From: JAGPCK01 sp964535575
GTDB lineage: Bacteria; Bacteroidota; Bacteroidia; UKL13-3
Length of the DNA: 64,000 bases
Direction of reading: 5' to 3'
NCBI GenBank assembly: GCA_964535575.1
Contig: CAZHTC010000010.1
Coordinates: 10,077-74,076 of the forward strand
Below the pieces are notes generated by a model. The model ran no database searches, was not told where the DNA came from, and was given only the letters and a program-made list of their open reading frames with translations. This document shows positions 34,547 to 42,582 of the stretch, one piece after another. The translations under genes and the position numbers were made by a program. How positions within the stretch are numbered: the first letter of the stretch is position 1; each line of letters starts with the position of its first letter.

Positions 34547-34617
34547 GGGGTAAATTTAATTTAAAAGATTTCATTTTTCACGGTAAAAAGAGTGAATCAA
34601 ATTTTAACTTGCCACTC

Positions 34618-35703
34618 TTGAAAAGGGTATTACTTGTGGTAAGTGAATTTCCTCCCGTTACCGGAGGGGTGGCTGCCCATGCCTTTCAACTGGCAGAAGG
34701 GTTGAACTGTATTGGTCATTCACTACAGGTAGTCACTTTTCAGCAAGAGGTAAAACAAGGGAGTTTTTATCAAGTTGTGTGTGCGGGACACAAAGGTTTA
34801 TTCCGTTACGTAAAGCGGTTTTTTACCTGCTTCCGGCAAGTACGTTCCTTTAAACCCGATGTGATTATAGTATCCAATAAATTTCCTGTTTGGGTGGGGT
34901 ATTGCCTCAAATTGTTTTTCCCGGGCAAACAATTTATTGCCGTGCTACACGGAAACGAATTGTTGCAACAAAATTATTTCACAAAGCAGATTACGGAAGC
35001 TTCGCTTAAAAAAATGGATGAACTGGTTGCTGTTTCTACCTATACAAGCTCTCTTCTTAAGCCCGGTTTGCGTGAACGTAGCCATATTATTTTAAATGCA
35101 TTAGATGCGCAATGGCTGAAAGGGAAGCATGAGGTGAAAACTTTTTCCGGCAACCTCAATCTGCTCACGGTAGGTACTGTAAGGCCCCGCAAAGGACATG
35201 CAAATATTATCCGCGCCCTTCCGGTATTAGCTAAGCAATTTCCGGGAGTAAATTACACCATTTGCGGGGTACAGGAGTTTCCTGAGTATGCCGATGAATT
35301 GAAAGCACTGGCCACTTCTCTTCAAGTGGCGCAACGGATTCGTTTTGTGCAAATTCCCTATGGTGATTTTGCAGCGTTACATACACTTTACAAAGAGTGT
35401 GATATTTACCTGTTGCTTTCCGAAACGCAGCCCGATGGCGACACGGAAGGATTCGGGATTAGTATTTTGGAAGCCAATTCCTGTGGCACACCGGCTGTCG
35501 GGGCCACTCAGTGCGGGACCGCTGAAGCAGTAGATGAAGGAATGAGCGGTAAACTTATTCATCCGCGCAACGCCTCTGAACTTCTGCATGCAGTGGAAGA
35601 AATTGTTGCGCATTACAAATCTTATTCGTTGGGTGCACAAACCCGGGCAGCCCAATTTACCTCTGAAAAAATGGCCCGCAGTTTTGAGTCGTTGTTTAAG
35701 TAA
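34618..35703 (+). CDS. GT4-family glycosyltransferase
   Basis: A 361-residue GT-B glycosyltransferase. The acceptor-side loop EFPPVTGGVAAHAFQLAEGL, the sugar-nucleotide domain LLTVGTVRPRKGHANIIRAL, and the family motif EGFGISILEANSCGTP (E-x7-E) are visible, so a retaining GT4 transfer from a nucleotide sugar in cell-envelope or exopolysaccharide synthesis is likely. The frame is open 44 codons further, but that part overlaps the divergent DUF1801 gene and has no family match. TTG at 34618 was chosen; TTG at 34609 is also possible. Confidence 0.88.
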   Translation: MKRVLLVVSEFPPVTGGVAAHAFQLAEGLNCIGHSLQVVTFQQEVKQGSFYQVVCAGHKGLFRYVKRFFTCFRQVRSFKPDVIIVSNKFPVWVGYCLKLFFPGKQFIAVLHGNELLQQNYFTKQITEASLKKMDELVAVSTYTSSLLKPGLRERSHIILNALDAQWLKGKHEVKTFSGNLNLLTVGTVRPRKGHANIIRALPVLAKQFPGVNYTICGVQEFPEYADELKALATSLQVAQRIRFVQIPYGDFAALHTLYKECDIYLLLSETQPDGDTEGFGISILEANSCGTPAVGATQCGTAEAVDEGMSGKLIHPRNASELLHAVEEIVAHYKSYSLGAQTRAAQFTSEKMARSFESLFK

Positions 35704-35747
35704 GAAACGAATTTTATCAGGTTATTTAGCCAGTTTGTCGAATGTGC

Positions 35748-35777
35748 TTGTAATGCCTGATACAATAATTAGTTTTG
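35748..35777 (+). promoter_or_regulatory. Promoter of the ABC ATPase/permease pair
   Basis: TTG (35748-35750), a 19-base spacer, then TAGTTTTG (35770-35777) match the Bacteroidota TTTG / TAnnTTTG promoter. The start codon is at 35794, giving a leader of about 10 bases. Confidence 0.6.
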
Positions 35778-35793
35778 AGTTAAAATTTGTCAG

Positions 35794-36723
35794 ATGCATT
35801 CACTTCAAATAACAAATGTTTCCAAACAATACGCCCACCACAAGGCGCTGGACAACATAAATCTTACAGTACCCAAAGGCTCGGTTTACGGGTTATTGGG
35901 GCCAAACGGAGCAGGAAAAACCTCTCTCATCCGCATTATTACTCAAATAACCGGAGCCGATGAGGGGGTAGTGTTGTTTAACGGAGAAAAACTAAACCCT
36001 TCACATATTTACCGGATGGGGTATTTGCCCGAAGAACGCGGCCTCTATAAAAAAATGGAAGTGGGGGAGCAGCTACTGTTTTTTGCCCGCTTAAAGGGAT
36101 TAAGCCGATCCGATGCCCAGCATAAACTGAAAGACTGGGTAGAGCGTTTTGAAATTAAAAACTGGTGGACAAAAAAGGTAGAAGAGCTCAGCAAAGGCAT
36201 GCAGCAAAAGGTGCAATTTATTGCCACGGTGCTTCACCAACCCGAATTGATTATTCTTGATGAACCTTTTACCGGATTCGACCCGATTAATGCCAACCTG
36301 ATCCGGGATGAGATTATTCGTTTGAATAAAGAAGGTTCTACATTTATTTTTTCTACCCACCGCATGGAAACCGTGGAACAGCTGTGTGATCATATTGCGC
36401 TTATCAATAAATCAAAAGTGGTGCTTGAGGGTGAAATGAAACAAATCAAAAACCAGTTTCGCACCCAAACCTATGCGGTGGAACACTCCATCGGCAATGT
36501 ACCATTAAGCCCTTCTTTCGAATTGCAAAAATCAACTCCGGTAGATGGCAACATGGTCTTATCGGAGATAAAAATACTTAACGGAACTCCCAACGATTTA
36601 CTGAAAGAGCTTATGACTGTAAGTCATATTCACAGTTTAAGGGAAATTGTGCCCGATATGAATGATATTTTTATACAGGCTGTAAATAAAAATGTAACCA
36701 CTCAATCTGCTGTAAAGTCATGA
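35794..36723 (+). CDS. ABC transporter ATP-binding protein (NatA-like)
   Basis: A 309-residue cytoplasmic ATPase. Walker A GPNGAGKTS, Q-loop region GYLPEERGLYKKMEV, signature LSKGMQQKV, Walker B LIILDEPFTGFDP and H-loop FSTHRME are present. The YLPEERGLY form and a C-terminal ~80-residue extension are typical of the NatA-like sodium-efflux/ABC-2 group. The stop overlaps the permease start (ATGA), so the two subunits are made together. Confidence 0.94.
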   Translation: MHSLQITNVSKQYAHHKALDNINLTVPKGSVYGLLGPNGAGKTSLIRIITQITGADEGVVLFNGEKLNPSHIYRMGYLPEERGLYKKMEVGEQLLFFARLKGLSRSDAQHKLKDWVERFEIKNWWTKKVEELSKGMQQKVQFIATVLHQPELIILDEPFTGFDPINANLIRDEIIRLNKEGSTFIFSTHRMETVEQLCDHIALINKSKVVLEGEMKQIKNQFRTQTYAVEHSIGNVPLSPSFELQKSTPVDGNMVLSEIKILNGTPNDLLKELMTVSHIHSLREIVPDMNDIFIQAVNKNVTTQSAVKS

Positions 36724-38042
36724 ATAAAATATTTTTAATTGCCGGAAGAGAATTTTTATCGCGGGTGCGAAAAAAATCGTTTATCGTGATGACATTGCTG
36801 GGGCCATTGCTTATTGCAGGCTTTTATGCACTTATTATTTACCTGTCGGTAAATGAACAATTGTCAAATGATTTAAAACGGATCATTGTAATTGACGAGA
36901 GCGGAGTGTTTAAAAATAAACTAAAGGAAAACGATTTTTATAAATTCAATTATAAAGATGAACCGTTAGATGCTGCCCGTCTTCAGTTACGCAACGAGGA
37001 TTACTTTGCCGTTTTGTATATTCCCAAAACTGCTGCCGACAGCCTCACCGGATTTAAACTGATAGCCGCTACCCAAACCAGTTGGAAAGACGAATCATAC
37101 ATAGAAGATAAACTCAATAAGGTGGTGAGTGATATAAAGTTTTCAAATCACGGTATGGATCAAAAACTGATTGACGAAATAAACAATACTTCTGTGTCAC
37201 TTGAGTCAGTACGTGATACCAAAGAAGGTTTGGAAAAGGGGAGTACGGCCGTCTCTACCGGGTTGGGTTTTGTGGGGGCTATTTTTATTTACATGTTCAT
37301 TTTTATTTACGGAGTGCAAATAATGCGCGGAGTGATGGAAGAGAAAACCAATCGCATTGTGGAGGTAATTATTTCTTCGGTAAAACCCTTTGAACTGATG
37401 ATGGGTAAAATTACCGGTATTGCCATGGTGGCTTTATTGCAGTTTTTAATTTGGGTGGTGTTAAGTACCGTGCTGGGTGGTGGTGTTACCGGAGTACTTT
37501 CAGCAAAAATGGGCATGATGCAGGATGCAGGAGCTGCCGTGAGCCAGTCAGGAAAAGCAGCACTATTAAGCGATATTATGAGTCAGGCTTCTCAAATTAA
37601 TGTGTGGCTGGTGGGAGGCATGTTTTTATTTTTCTTTATTACAGGCTATCTGTTTTACGGGGCTTTATTTGCGGCAGTGGGGGCTGCTGTTGACAGCGAA
37701 ACCGATACGCAGCAGTTTATGTTACCCATCACCATTCCGTTGATTCTTGCCTTTTTTCTTGCACAAACCGTGGTGGTGTCTAATCCCAATGGTTCATTAG
37801 CCACCTGGCTTTCTATGGTTCCGTTTACCTCACCCATAATTATGATGGTGCGTGTTCCGTTTTTTACCGGAGCATGGGACTGGTCGTGGGGGTGGCAAAT
37901 AATTGTTTCCATGTGTTGCATGTTGCTGGGAATATTAGTTACCACCTGGATGGCAGGTCGTATTTATCGTACCGGAATTTTGCTTTATGGCAAAAAGGTT
38001 ACCTACAAAGAGCTGGGTAAATGGCTTTTTTATAAAACGTGA
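36720..38042 (+). CDS. ABC-2 type permease (NatB-like)
   Basis: A 440-residue inner-membrane permease with the NatB plan: one N-terminal helix (FIVMTLLGPLLIAGFYALIIYL), a large extracytoplasmic domain (about 50-170), then five or six helices, including the hallmark YGVQIMRGVMEEKTNRIVEVIISS with the coupling helix. It pairs with the ATPase it overlaps. The substrate is probably an ion or small drug, unproven. Confidence 0.92.
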   Translation: MNKIFLIAGREFLSRVRKKSFIVMTLLGPLLIAGFYALIIYLSVNEQLSNDLKRIIVIDESGVFKNKLKENDFYKFNYKDEPLDAARLQLRNEDYFAVLYIPKTAADSLTGFKLIAATQTSWKDESYIEDKLNKVVSDIKFSNHGMDQKLIDEINNTSVSLESVRDTKEGLEKGSTAVSTGLGFVGAIFIYMFIFIYGVQIMRGVMEEKTNRIVEVIISSVKPFELMMGKITGIAMVALLQFLIWVVLSTVLGGGVTGVLSAKMGMMQDAGAAVSQSGKAALLSDIMSQASQINVWLVGGMFLFFFITGYLFYGALFAAVGAAVDSETDTQQFMLPITIPLILAFFLAQTVVVSNPNGSLATWLSMVPFTSPIIMMVRVPFFTGAWDWSWGWQIIVSMCCMLLGILVTTWMAGRIYRTGILLYGKKVTYKELGKWLFYKT

Positions 38043-38053
38043 GCGGTAGCACA

Positions 38054-38082
38054 TTGCTTTTACCTCCAATTTTCTATATTTG
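38054..38082 (+). promoter_or_regulatory. Promoter of the WD40 protein gene
   Basis: TTG (38054-38056), an 18-base spacer and TATATTTG (38075-38082) match the Bacteroidota consensus. Transcription would start near 38089, which removes the TTG at 38080 as a start and favours ATG 38098. Confidence 0.6.
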
Positions 38083-38097
38083 GAAAAAATGGGGTAT

Positions 38098-39192
38098 ATG
38101 AAAAAACAATTTTTTGCTTTTGCTTCCCTTATTATGGGGTGTCAGGTTTTTGCACAAACCGTTATAACTAAACCTAAATTTATTTATCCGGGGCATAGTG
38201 ATTTGGTAGAGGGTGTGGCTTTTTCTCCCGATGGCAAATACCTTTTCTCCTCCTCCTGGGACAAAAACATCAATATGTACAGTGCCGATTCGGTGTGGCT
38301 GATTAAAAAAATTGGCGGACACAATGCGGCTGTTACCCAAATTGCTTTTACCCGTCCGCGCAATAAGCCCATGCTCATTGCTACCGCTTCAAAAGATTTT
38401 AGTGTGAAAGGTTGGGATTCACTGGGTGTTTTAAAAAATGATTTTGTAGGATATAATACCGCAGTTACCGCTATTGCCTTTGATTTTGCTGCCAAAAACC
38501 TGTACACAGGTTCGGCAGAGCAGGGATTGAATATGTATGATCTTGCTACGGGGGAGAAAAAGCGAAATATGGTTATCCCGAATATTAATGCCATTGCCTG
38601 CGCAAAAGACGGACAGGTTTTTATCGGCACCAACGATGCGGCTATCACCATCATTAAATTTCCTGCCGCAGCACCCACGGGTACATTGGCTGGTCACAGC
38701 GGTCCGGTAAATGCACTTGAAGTGAGCTATACCGGAAAGTATATGGTAAGTGGTTCGAGTGATAAAACAGCTATTGTGTGGGAGGTGGCCACTAAAAAGC
38801 AGATAGCCGTTTTGAAAGGTCATACCTGGAAGGTGACCTGCATTGCCATAAGCAAAGATGAAAAATATGTGGTAACCGGCTCTAACGATGGAACAGCTAA
38901 AGTTTGGGAACTAACCACCGGTAAACTTTTGTACAGCTATGAAGGATATGGATACAATGTGCGATCGGTTGCCATTAGCCCCGATAATTCAAAAATAGCC
39001 GTAGCTTCTTATGAGCGGAATACAACCAGTCACGGAGTGCGGGTGTACGATAGCGGGTTGGTGGCCCCAACAGCATTGCCTGTAGTGCCTGCCAATGGGA
39101 AATATGAACCGGATACCATTCATATCGCTAACGATTCAATGTTGACCAAGCCTGTAAAACCGGTTCCCGCCAAACCAATTAAAATCAAATAA
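38098..39192 (+). CDS. Secreted WD40-repeat protein
   Basis: A 364-residue protein with signal peptide MKKQFFAFASLIMGCQVFAQ and about seven WD40 blades, for example GHSDLVEGVAFSPDGKYLF, GHSGPVNALEVSYTGKYM and GHTWKVTCIAISKDEKYV, each ending in a WD-like dipeptide (VW, GW). A proline- and lysine-rich tail follows. WD40 propellers are platforms for binding other proteins; this one is exported, most likely to the periplasm. ATG 38098 was chosen from the promoter position and the signal peptide; ATG 38089 is the alternative. It ends about 90 bases before the mobile-looking insert. Confidence 0.87.
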   Translation: MKKQFFAFASLIMGCQVFAQTVITKPKFIYPGHSDLVEGVAFSPDGKYLFSSSWDKNINMYSADSVWLIKKIGGHNAAVTQIAFTRPRNKPMLIATASKDFSVKGWDSLGVLKNDFVGYNTAVTAIAFDFAAKNLYTGSAEQGLNMYDLATGEKKRNMVIPNINAIACAKDGQVFIGTNDAAITIIKFPAAAPTGTLAGHSGPVNALEVSYTGKYMVSGSSDKTAIVWEVATKKQIAVLKGHTWKVTCIAISKDEKYVVTGSNDGTAKVWELTTGKLLYSYEGYGYNVRSVAISPDNSKIAVASYERNTTSHGVRVYDSGLVAPTALPVVPANGKYEPDTIHIANDSMLTKPVKPVPAKPIKIK

Positions 39193-39296
39193 ATTTTTAG
39201 GGTTACCGCTACCTGTTTTTTGTGGTTCTGAAAATAGCGAAATTGTTTACTTTAGCTCTGTACTAAAAGGGGGATGCTTACAACACAGCTACCTGT

Positions 39297-39311
39297 GTTA
39301 TGTGCCGTATT
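39297..39311. repeat. Left inverted repeat of insert A
   Basis: GTTATGTGCCGTATT on the plus strand, the reverse complement (one A/G difference) of 42401-42415. It adjoins the hairpin AACACAG-CTAC-CTGTGTT at 39282-39299. Confidence 0.8.
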
Positions 39312-39314
39312 TTT

Positions 39315-42300
39315 TTAATACATTTCTCTTCTGTACCAGATTGTTGTGTCGTACTTTATAAAATTAGTTTTTAAAATTGTCGATATTAGTTCCTCTTTGT
39401 TTACTCGGCTCCATACGATTTTATCTAGGTCTCTATTATTGTTTCTTTGAAAGCGAGATTCAATAAATTCCTCAACTTTTGATTTGTCAAGATTTTTATA
39501 ATAAAAGAAACTGTTTAATAGACCCACAGTTTTTGATAATGCAATTTTGTCTTCTTGAGTTTTATCCGATAGTTGCTCTATTAATTTTACTAAATATTTA
39601 TTAAGTTCTGAATTTTTAAGTATAAAAAGTGCATTGGATGAGTTTATCGCAATTTGATTAATTGATTTATCAATTTCTAAATCTAGTAATTGTATAAAGC
39701 ATCGAGAAGAACTTCCTCTTGAATATTCATCCTCTGAAATTGTAATTTCCTCCCATATCTTTTCTTTAGACAAAGACCATCTCAAGTCCAGTCGCCTTTG
39801 TTCGGGAATAAGTTTAATTGAATCTACTTGAAAGTTATCTCCAATGATTTTATCAATGATTTTATCTGATTGTTGATTACAGAGCAGGTAGTCAATATGA
39901 TCAGTATTCGAGTCTTCATTTCCAAAAATTGTTTTTAGAAGTGCTAAAGCCGAAGTGTTAGATGATTTTACTTCTTTTATCAAAGAATCTGCTGAAGAAT
40001 ATGATGCACAATCAATAGACCAGAAATGATTTAATTCTTTCAACTCGTTTACACTTATAATTTCTCTATTTGCGTTTTTTTCAATTAACACACATTGAAT
40101 TTTTGATAGGGCTTTTTCAAAAGAATTCAAATCTTCGATTTTTACTTCTCGACTATTTGTGATTCTAGAATTGCGAGTAAATGAATTCAAAAGCCAATTG
40201 GCTTCGTTGGCGGCCCAAGTAATAGAAAAACCTTCTTTTCTTAAATTTTGAAGTTCACTTGTTATATGTTCAAAGTATAATTGATATATTGAAAATAGAA
40301 GCGCTTCCCTCTCTGGCGTTATTTCAATATTAGATCTTGCAACATTTGTTTTTGGTGCATTTTTGCCAGATGTATTAACCAAAGCATATAAATTTCTCCC
40401 GTTAAATCCAGGAGTATTAAAGTCAACACGTATACCTTCTATACAAGTGCCAATAGGCGGAACATTATTCCGATCTATTTCTCTATATTCAAGAAAGTCC
40501 CATTCTTTCCAATGTTCGATATAACGTAATGCAAAAGCCAATGTCAACCCATCTTTTTCAACTTCTTTTATTTTTAGGTATTTATCGTCCACATCATATC
40601 CAATTTCCTTTAGGTGACTTTTTAAAAGCTCACCCGGGCTGGTATAACCAATAGTTGACAGTTTATCATTTACTTCTAATTGTAACTTGCAATTTGGAAT
40701 AAGTATCCATTTTTTTAATTCCTTTTCTATATTGGAAAGGTTTACATCTGCTCGTACATAAAGTTTTATTTCTGTCCCATGTTTTTTTAGTTCTGTACAA
40801 ACTTTATCTACAGACAAATATTTCAAAAGATATTTCCCATGCACTTTTTTTATTTTAAGTAAAATGGCTTTTTCTGATTCGCTAGATTTCGTTAATATGT
40901 CAATATCGTCCGCTATTAGAAAACAAGTTAATAAACCAATTCCAAAGCGGCTTATTGGCGAGAAATTGGGAAATTTCTTTTTAAATGATTCATCTTGATA
41001 TCTTGAAGAGCCAACTTTTAATAGATGGTTTTGGATTATATCTAAAGTCATTCCTGTACCATTATCAAGGAACGACAATTCTCTTGTTTTTTCTTCCCAT
41101 TTGATTTTAATTTCAGGATTATAGCCCGCGCCTTTCCCTTCAAAATCTAATTCATACTTTTTAAGTTTAGAAGCGTCAATGCCATTTTGAGTTAACTCTC
41201 TTAATACTACTGTTGAATCATTGTAGAGGGTATGTCCAACAAGAAGGTCTAGAATTTTTGTTTGATCGAGAACAAATTCAAATTGTCTCTTTTCAAAATC
41301 TTTAGTTTCAATATTTGAATCATCAATATTTCTCCAAGGATAGTTAAAAGGATTACCAAATAGTTTATTTGCGGCTTCATTATATTTGAAATTTTCTTTT
41401 AATTGCTTATTCGCATAGTTAATATAAGAAACCAAGCCAAAAAATCCCTTTTCTTCTTCAAAAAGAGCAATAATTTCTAAAGTGTCTTTTGGAATTGTAT
41501 CATCTGCAAATCCCTCTTTATTTTTCTTTATTTGAGGTCTAATTGTTTTGACTGCTCTCTGTTTTGCCCATTCCTCCTGACTAATTGGGTCAGTTGGATT
41601 TATAAGGTTATATTCAATTGAAGGTGTTCGGTCGGAAGTAATATGAAGTAAGTCCGCTGTCCTTAGAATTAATGCAGAGTAATGTAAATTAACAATTTCT
41701 TCTTTTGAAGGTCCGTATTGTTGATTTGGTTTGTACTTATCAAAATCATCTAAATCTGATAAGTGATGGCTTTCACAAATAAGAGCTAAATCTCGTCTAA
41801 ACATATAATCTACGGCAGACATTAGTTTTTTTATTTCCACTACAACTTGTAATTCAAGCTGGAAATTTGGGTTTGGTTCATCGAGTATCCAATATTTTAT
41901 TCTTTCAGCATGAGTTCTCCTAACAAGCTCTTGATAGATAAATCTGTCTTGTGCATCTTCATTTATAAGACCTAAAATTTTGTCTCTATAATCTAATCCG
42001 AATTGACCGTCAAGTATTGATTGTTTGTAAGCAGGGAAAGATGATTTTCTTCTTTCTTTAAATTCTTCCTTTGTTACTAGCATTCCCAAATCATGAAAAT
42101 ATATTGAAAGGGTCAGCATTAACCAATTTGCAGGGGTTAATTTTTCTTGGGTTTCTAATGGAATTATCCATTCTAGAGAATCAAGCATAAAGTCTATGTG
42201 GCTTATGTCATGTTTAGTATATTCATCAAAAATCCCATCTCTACCAATTTGACCAAGTATGTGAGCCACTTGTCTTTTTACATGTAGCAATTTAAGTCCG

Positions 42301-42371
42301 CTAAAGGATTTTAAACTTTCAGCTTTTTCGGCTAGTTTTTCTGCTTTACTTGTCAATAGAATTTCATTCAT
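39315..42371 (-). CDS. HD phosphohydrolase domain fused to an Hsp90-like (GHKL) ATPase
   Basis: A 1,018-residue protein with no signal peptide or membrane segment. Residues about 30-250 form an HD domain: H54-D55 and H58, H93-D94 (YFHDLG), H154, H202 and D240, the metal-site pattern of HD hydrolases. Residues about 370-570 are a GHKL/Hsp90-type ATP site: N-box LRELTQNGIDA (E392, N396, D399), DNGTGM (436-441), FGIGLL (476-481) and HGTEIKLY. An HtpG-like middle region may follow; the last ~300 residues are unassigned. The gene is clearly more AT-rich than its neighbours and fills insert A alone. Similar large ATPase-hydrolase fusions occur among antiphage genes, so defence is a reasonable guess, not shown. 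Confidence 0.9.
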   Translation of the reverse strand: MNEILLTSKAEKLAEKAESLKSFSGLKLLHVKRQVAHILGQIGRDGIFDEYTKHDISHIDFMLDSLEWIIPLETQEKLTPANWLMLTLSIYFHDLGMLVTKEEFKERRKSSFPAYKQSILDGQFGLDYRDKILGLINEDAQDRFIYQELVRRTHAERIKYWILDEPNPNFQLELQVVVEIKKLMSAVDYMFRRDLALICESHHLSDLDDFDKYKPNQQYGPSKEEIVNLHYSALILRTADLLHITSDRTPSIEYNLINPTDPISQEEWAKQRAVKTIRPQIKKNKEGFADDTIPKDTLEIIALFEEEKGFFGLVSYINYANKQLKENFKYNEAANKLFGNPFNYPWRNIDDSNIETKDFEKRQFEFVLDQTKILDLLVGHTLYNDSTVVLRELTQNGIDASKLKKYELDFEGKGAGYNPEIKIKWEEKTRELSFLDNGTGMTLDIIQNHLLKVGSSRYQDESFKKKFPNFSPISRFGIGLLTCFLIADDIDILTKSSESEKAILLKIKKVHGKYLLKYLSVDKVCTELKKHGTEIKLYVRADVNLSNIEKELKKWILIPNCKLQLEVNDKLSTIGYTSPGELLKSHLKEIGYDVDDKYLKIKEVEKDGLTLAFALRYIEHWKEWDFLEYREIDRNNVPPIGTCIEGIRVDFNTPGFNGRNLYALVNTSGKNAPKTNVARSNIEITPEREALLFSIYQLYFEHITSELQNLRKEGFSITWAANEANWLLNSFTRNSRITNSREVKIEDLNSFEKALSKIQCVLIEKNANREIISVNELKELNHFWSIDCASYSSADSLIKEVKSSNTSALALLKTIFGNEDSNTDHIDYLLCNQQSDKIIDKIIGDNFQVDSIKLIPEQRRLDLRWSLSKEKIWEEITISEDEYSRGSSSRCFIQLLDLEIDKSINQIAINSSNALFILKNSELNKYLVKLIEQLSDKTQEDKIALSKTVGLLNSFFYYKNLDKSKVEEFIESRFQRNNNRDLDKIVWSRVNKEELISTILKTNFIKYDTTIWYRREMY

Positions 42372-42400
42372 AATTTTGTTGTTGTCTGGTTTGTTGTCTT

Positions 42401-42415
42401 AATATGGCACATAAC
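42401..42415. repeat. Right inverted repeat of insert A
   Basis: AATATGGCACATAAC on the plus strand, partner of 39297-39311. It lies 30 bases upstream of the HD-Hsp90 start codon. Confidence 0.8.
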
Positions 42416-42433
42416 TATCCTATATAAGCACAA

Positions 42434-42488
42434 TTTGCATCCTTTACGTCCAAAATATGGAGCAAAAGGATGCAAAAGTGCATCCTTT
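42434..42488. repeat. Three alternating TGCATCCTTT repeats (possible copA terminator)
   Basis: TTTGCATCCTTT (42434-42445), its reverse complement (42465-42476) and TGCATCCTTT again (42479-42488) can form two competing hairpins; the tighter one has a 10-bp stem and a 4-base loop (42465-42488). On the minus strand the tight hairpin ends in CCTTTT and lies about 95 bases past the copA stop, so it may end copA transcription. The rest of 42489-42582 shows no other feature. Confidence 0.55.
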
Positions 42489-42582
42489 ATATTCAAATGT
42501 ATCGGTTTTCATTTAATTATTCAAATTGCTCCGGGGGGTCGTTTCCGGGTGTGTGTTTACATGCAAATGAAAAGCCATCCGT

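Larger units (their letters stand above)
39284..42414 (-). mobile_element. Cassette-like insert A carrying the HD-Hsp90 gene
   Basis: Read on the minus strand, the insert starts G|TTATGTGCC at 42414 and ends near 39284 with GGCACATAACACAG, a 4-base loop, and CTGTG|TTGTAA. The ends form a 15-bp inverted repeat with one mismatch (39297-39311 and 42401-42415). If the ends were joined, the junction would fold as a 14-bp perfect hairpin. Gene first, foldable site last, and cut points at G|TT are the layout of integron cassettes. No transposase or integrase gene is inside. Boundaries are inferred from the repeats. Confidence 0.6.

Noticed and set aside
39284..42414. Insert A as an ordinary insertion sequence or transposon
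   Set aside because: No transposase, no obvious target duplication, and the end layout (one foldable end, cut at G|TT) fits a cassette better. Not fully excluded.
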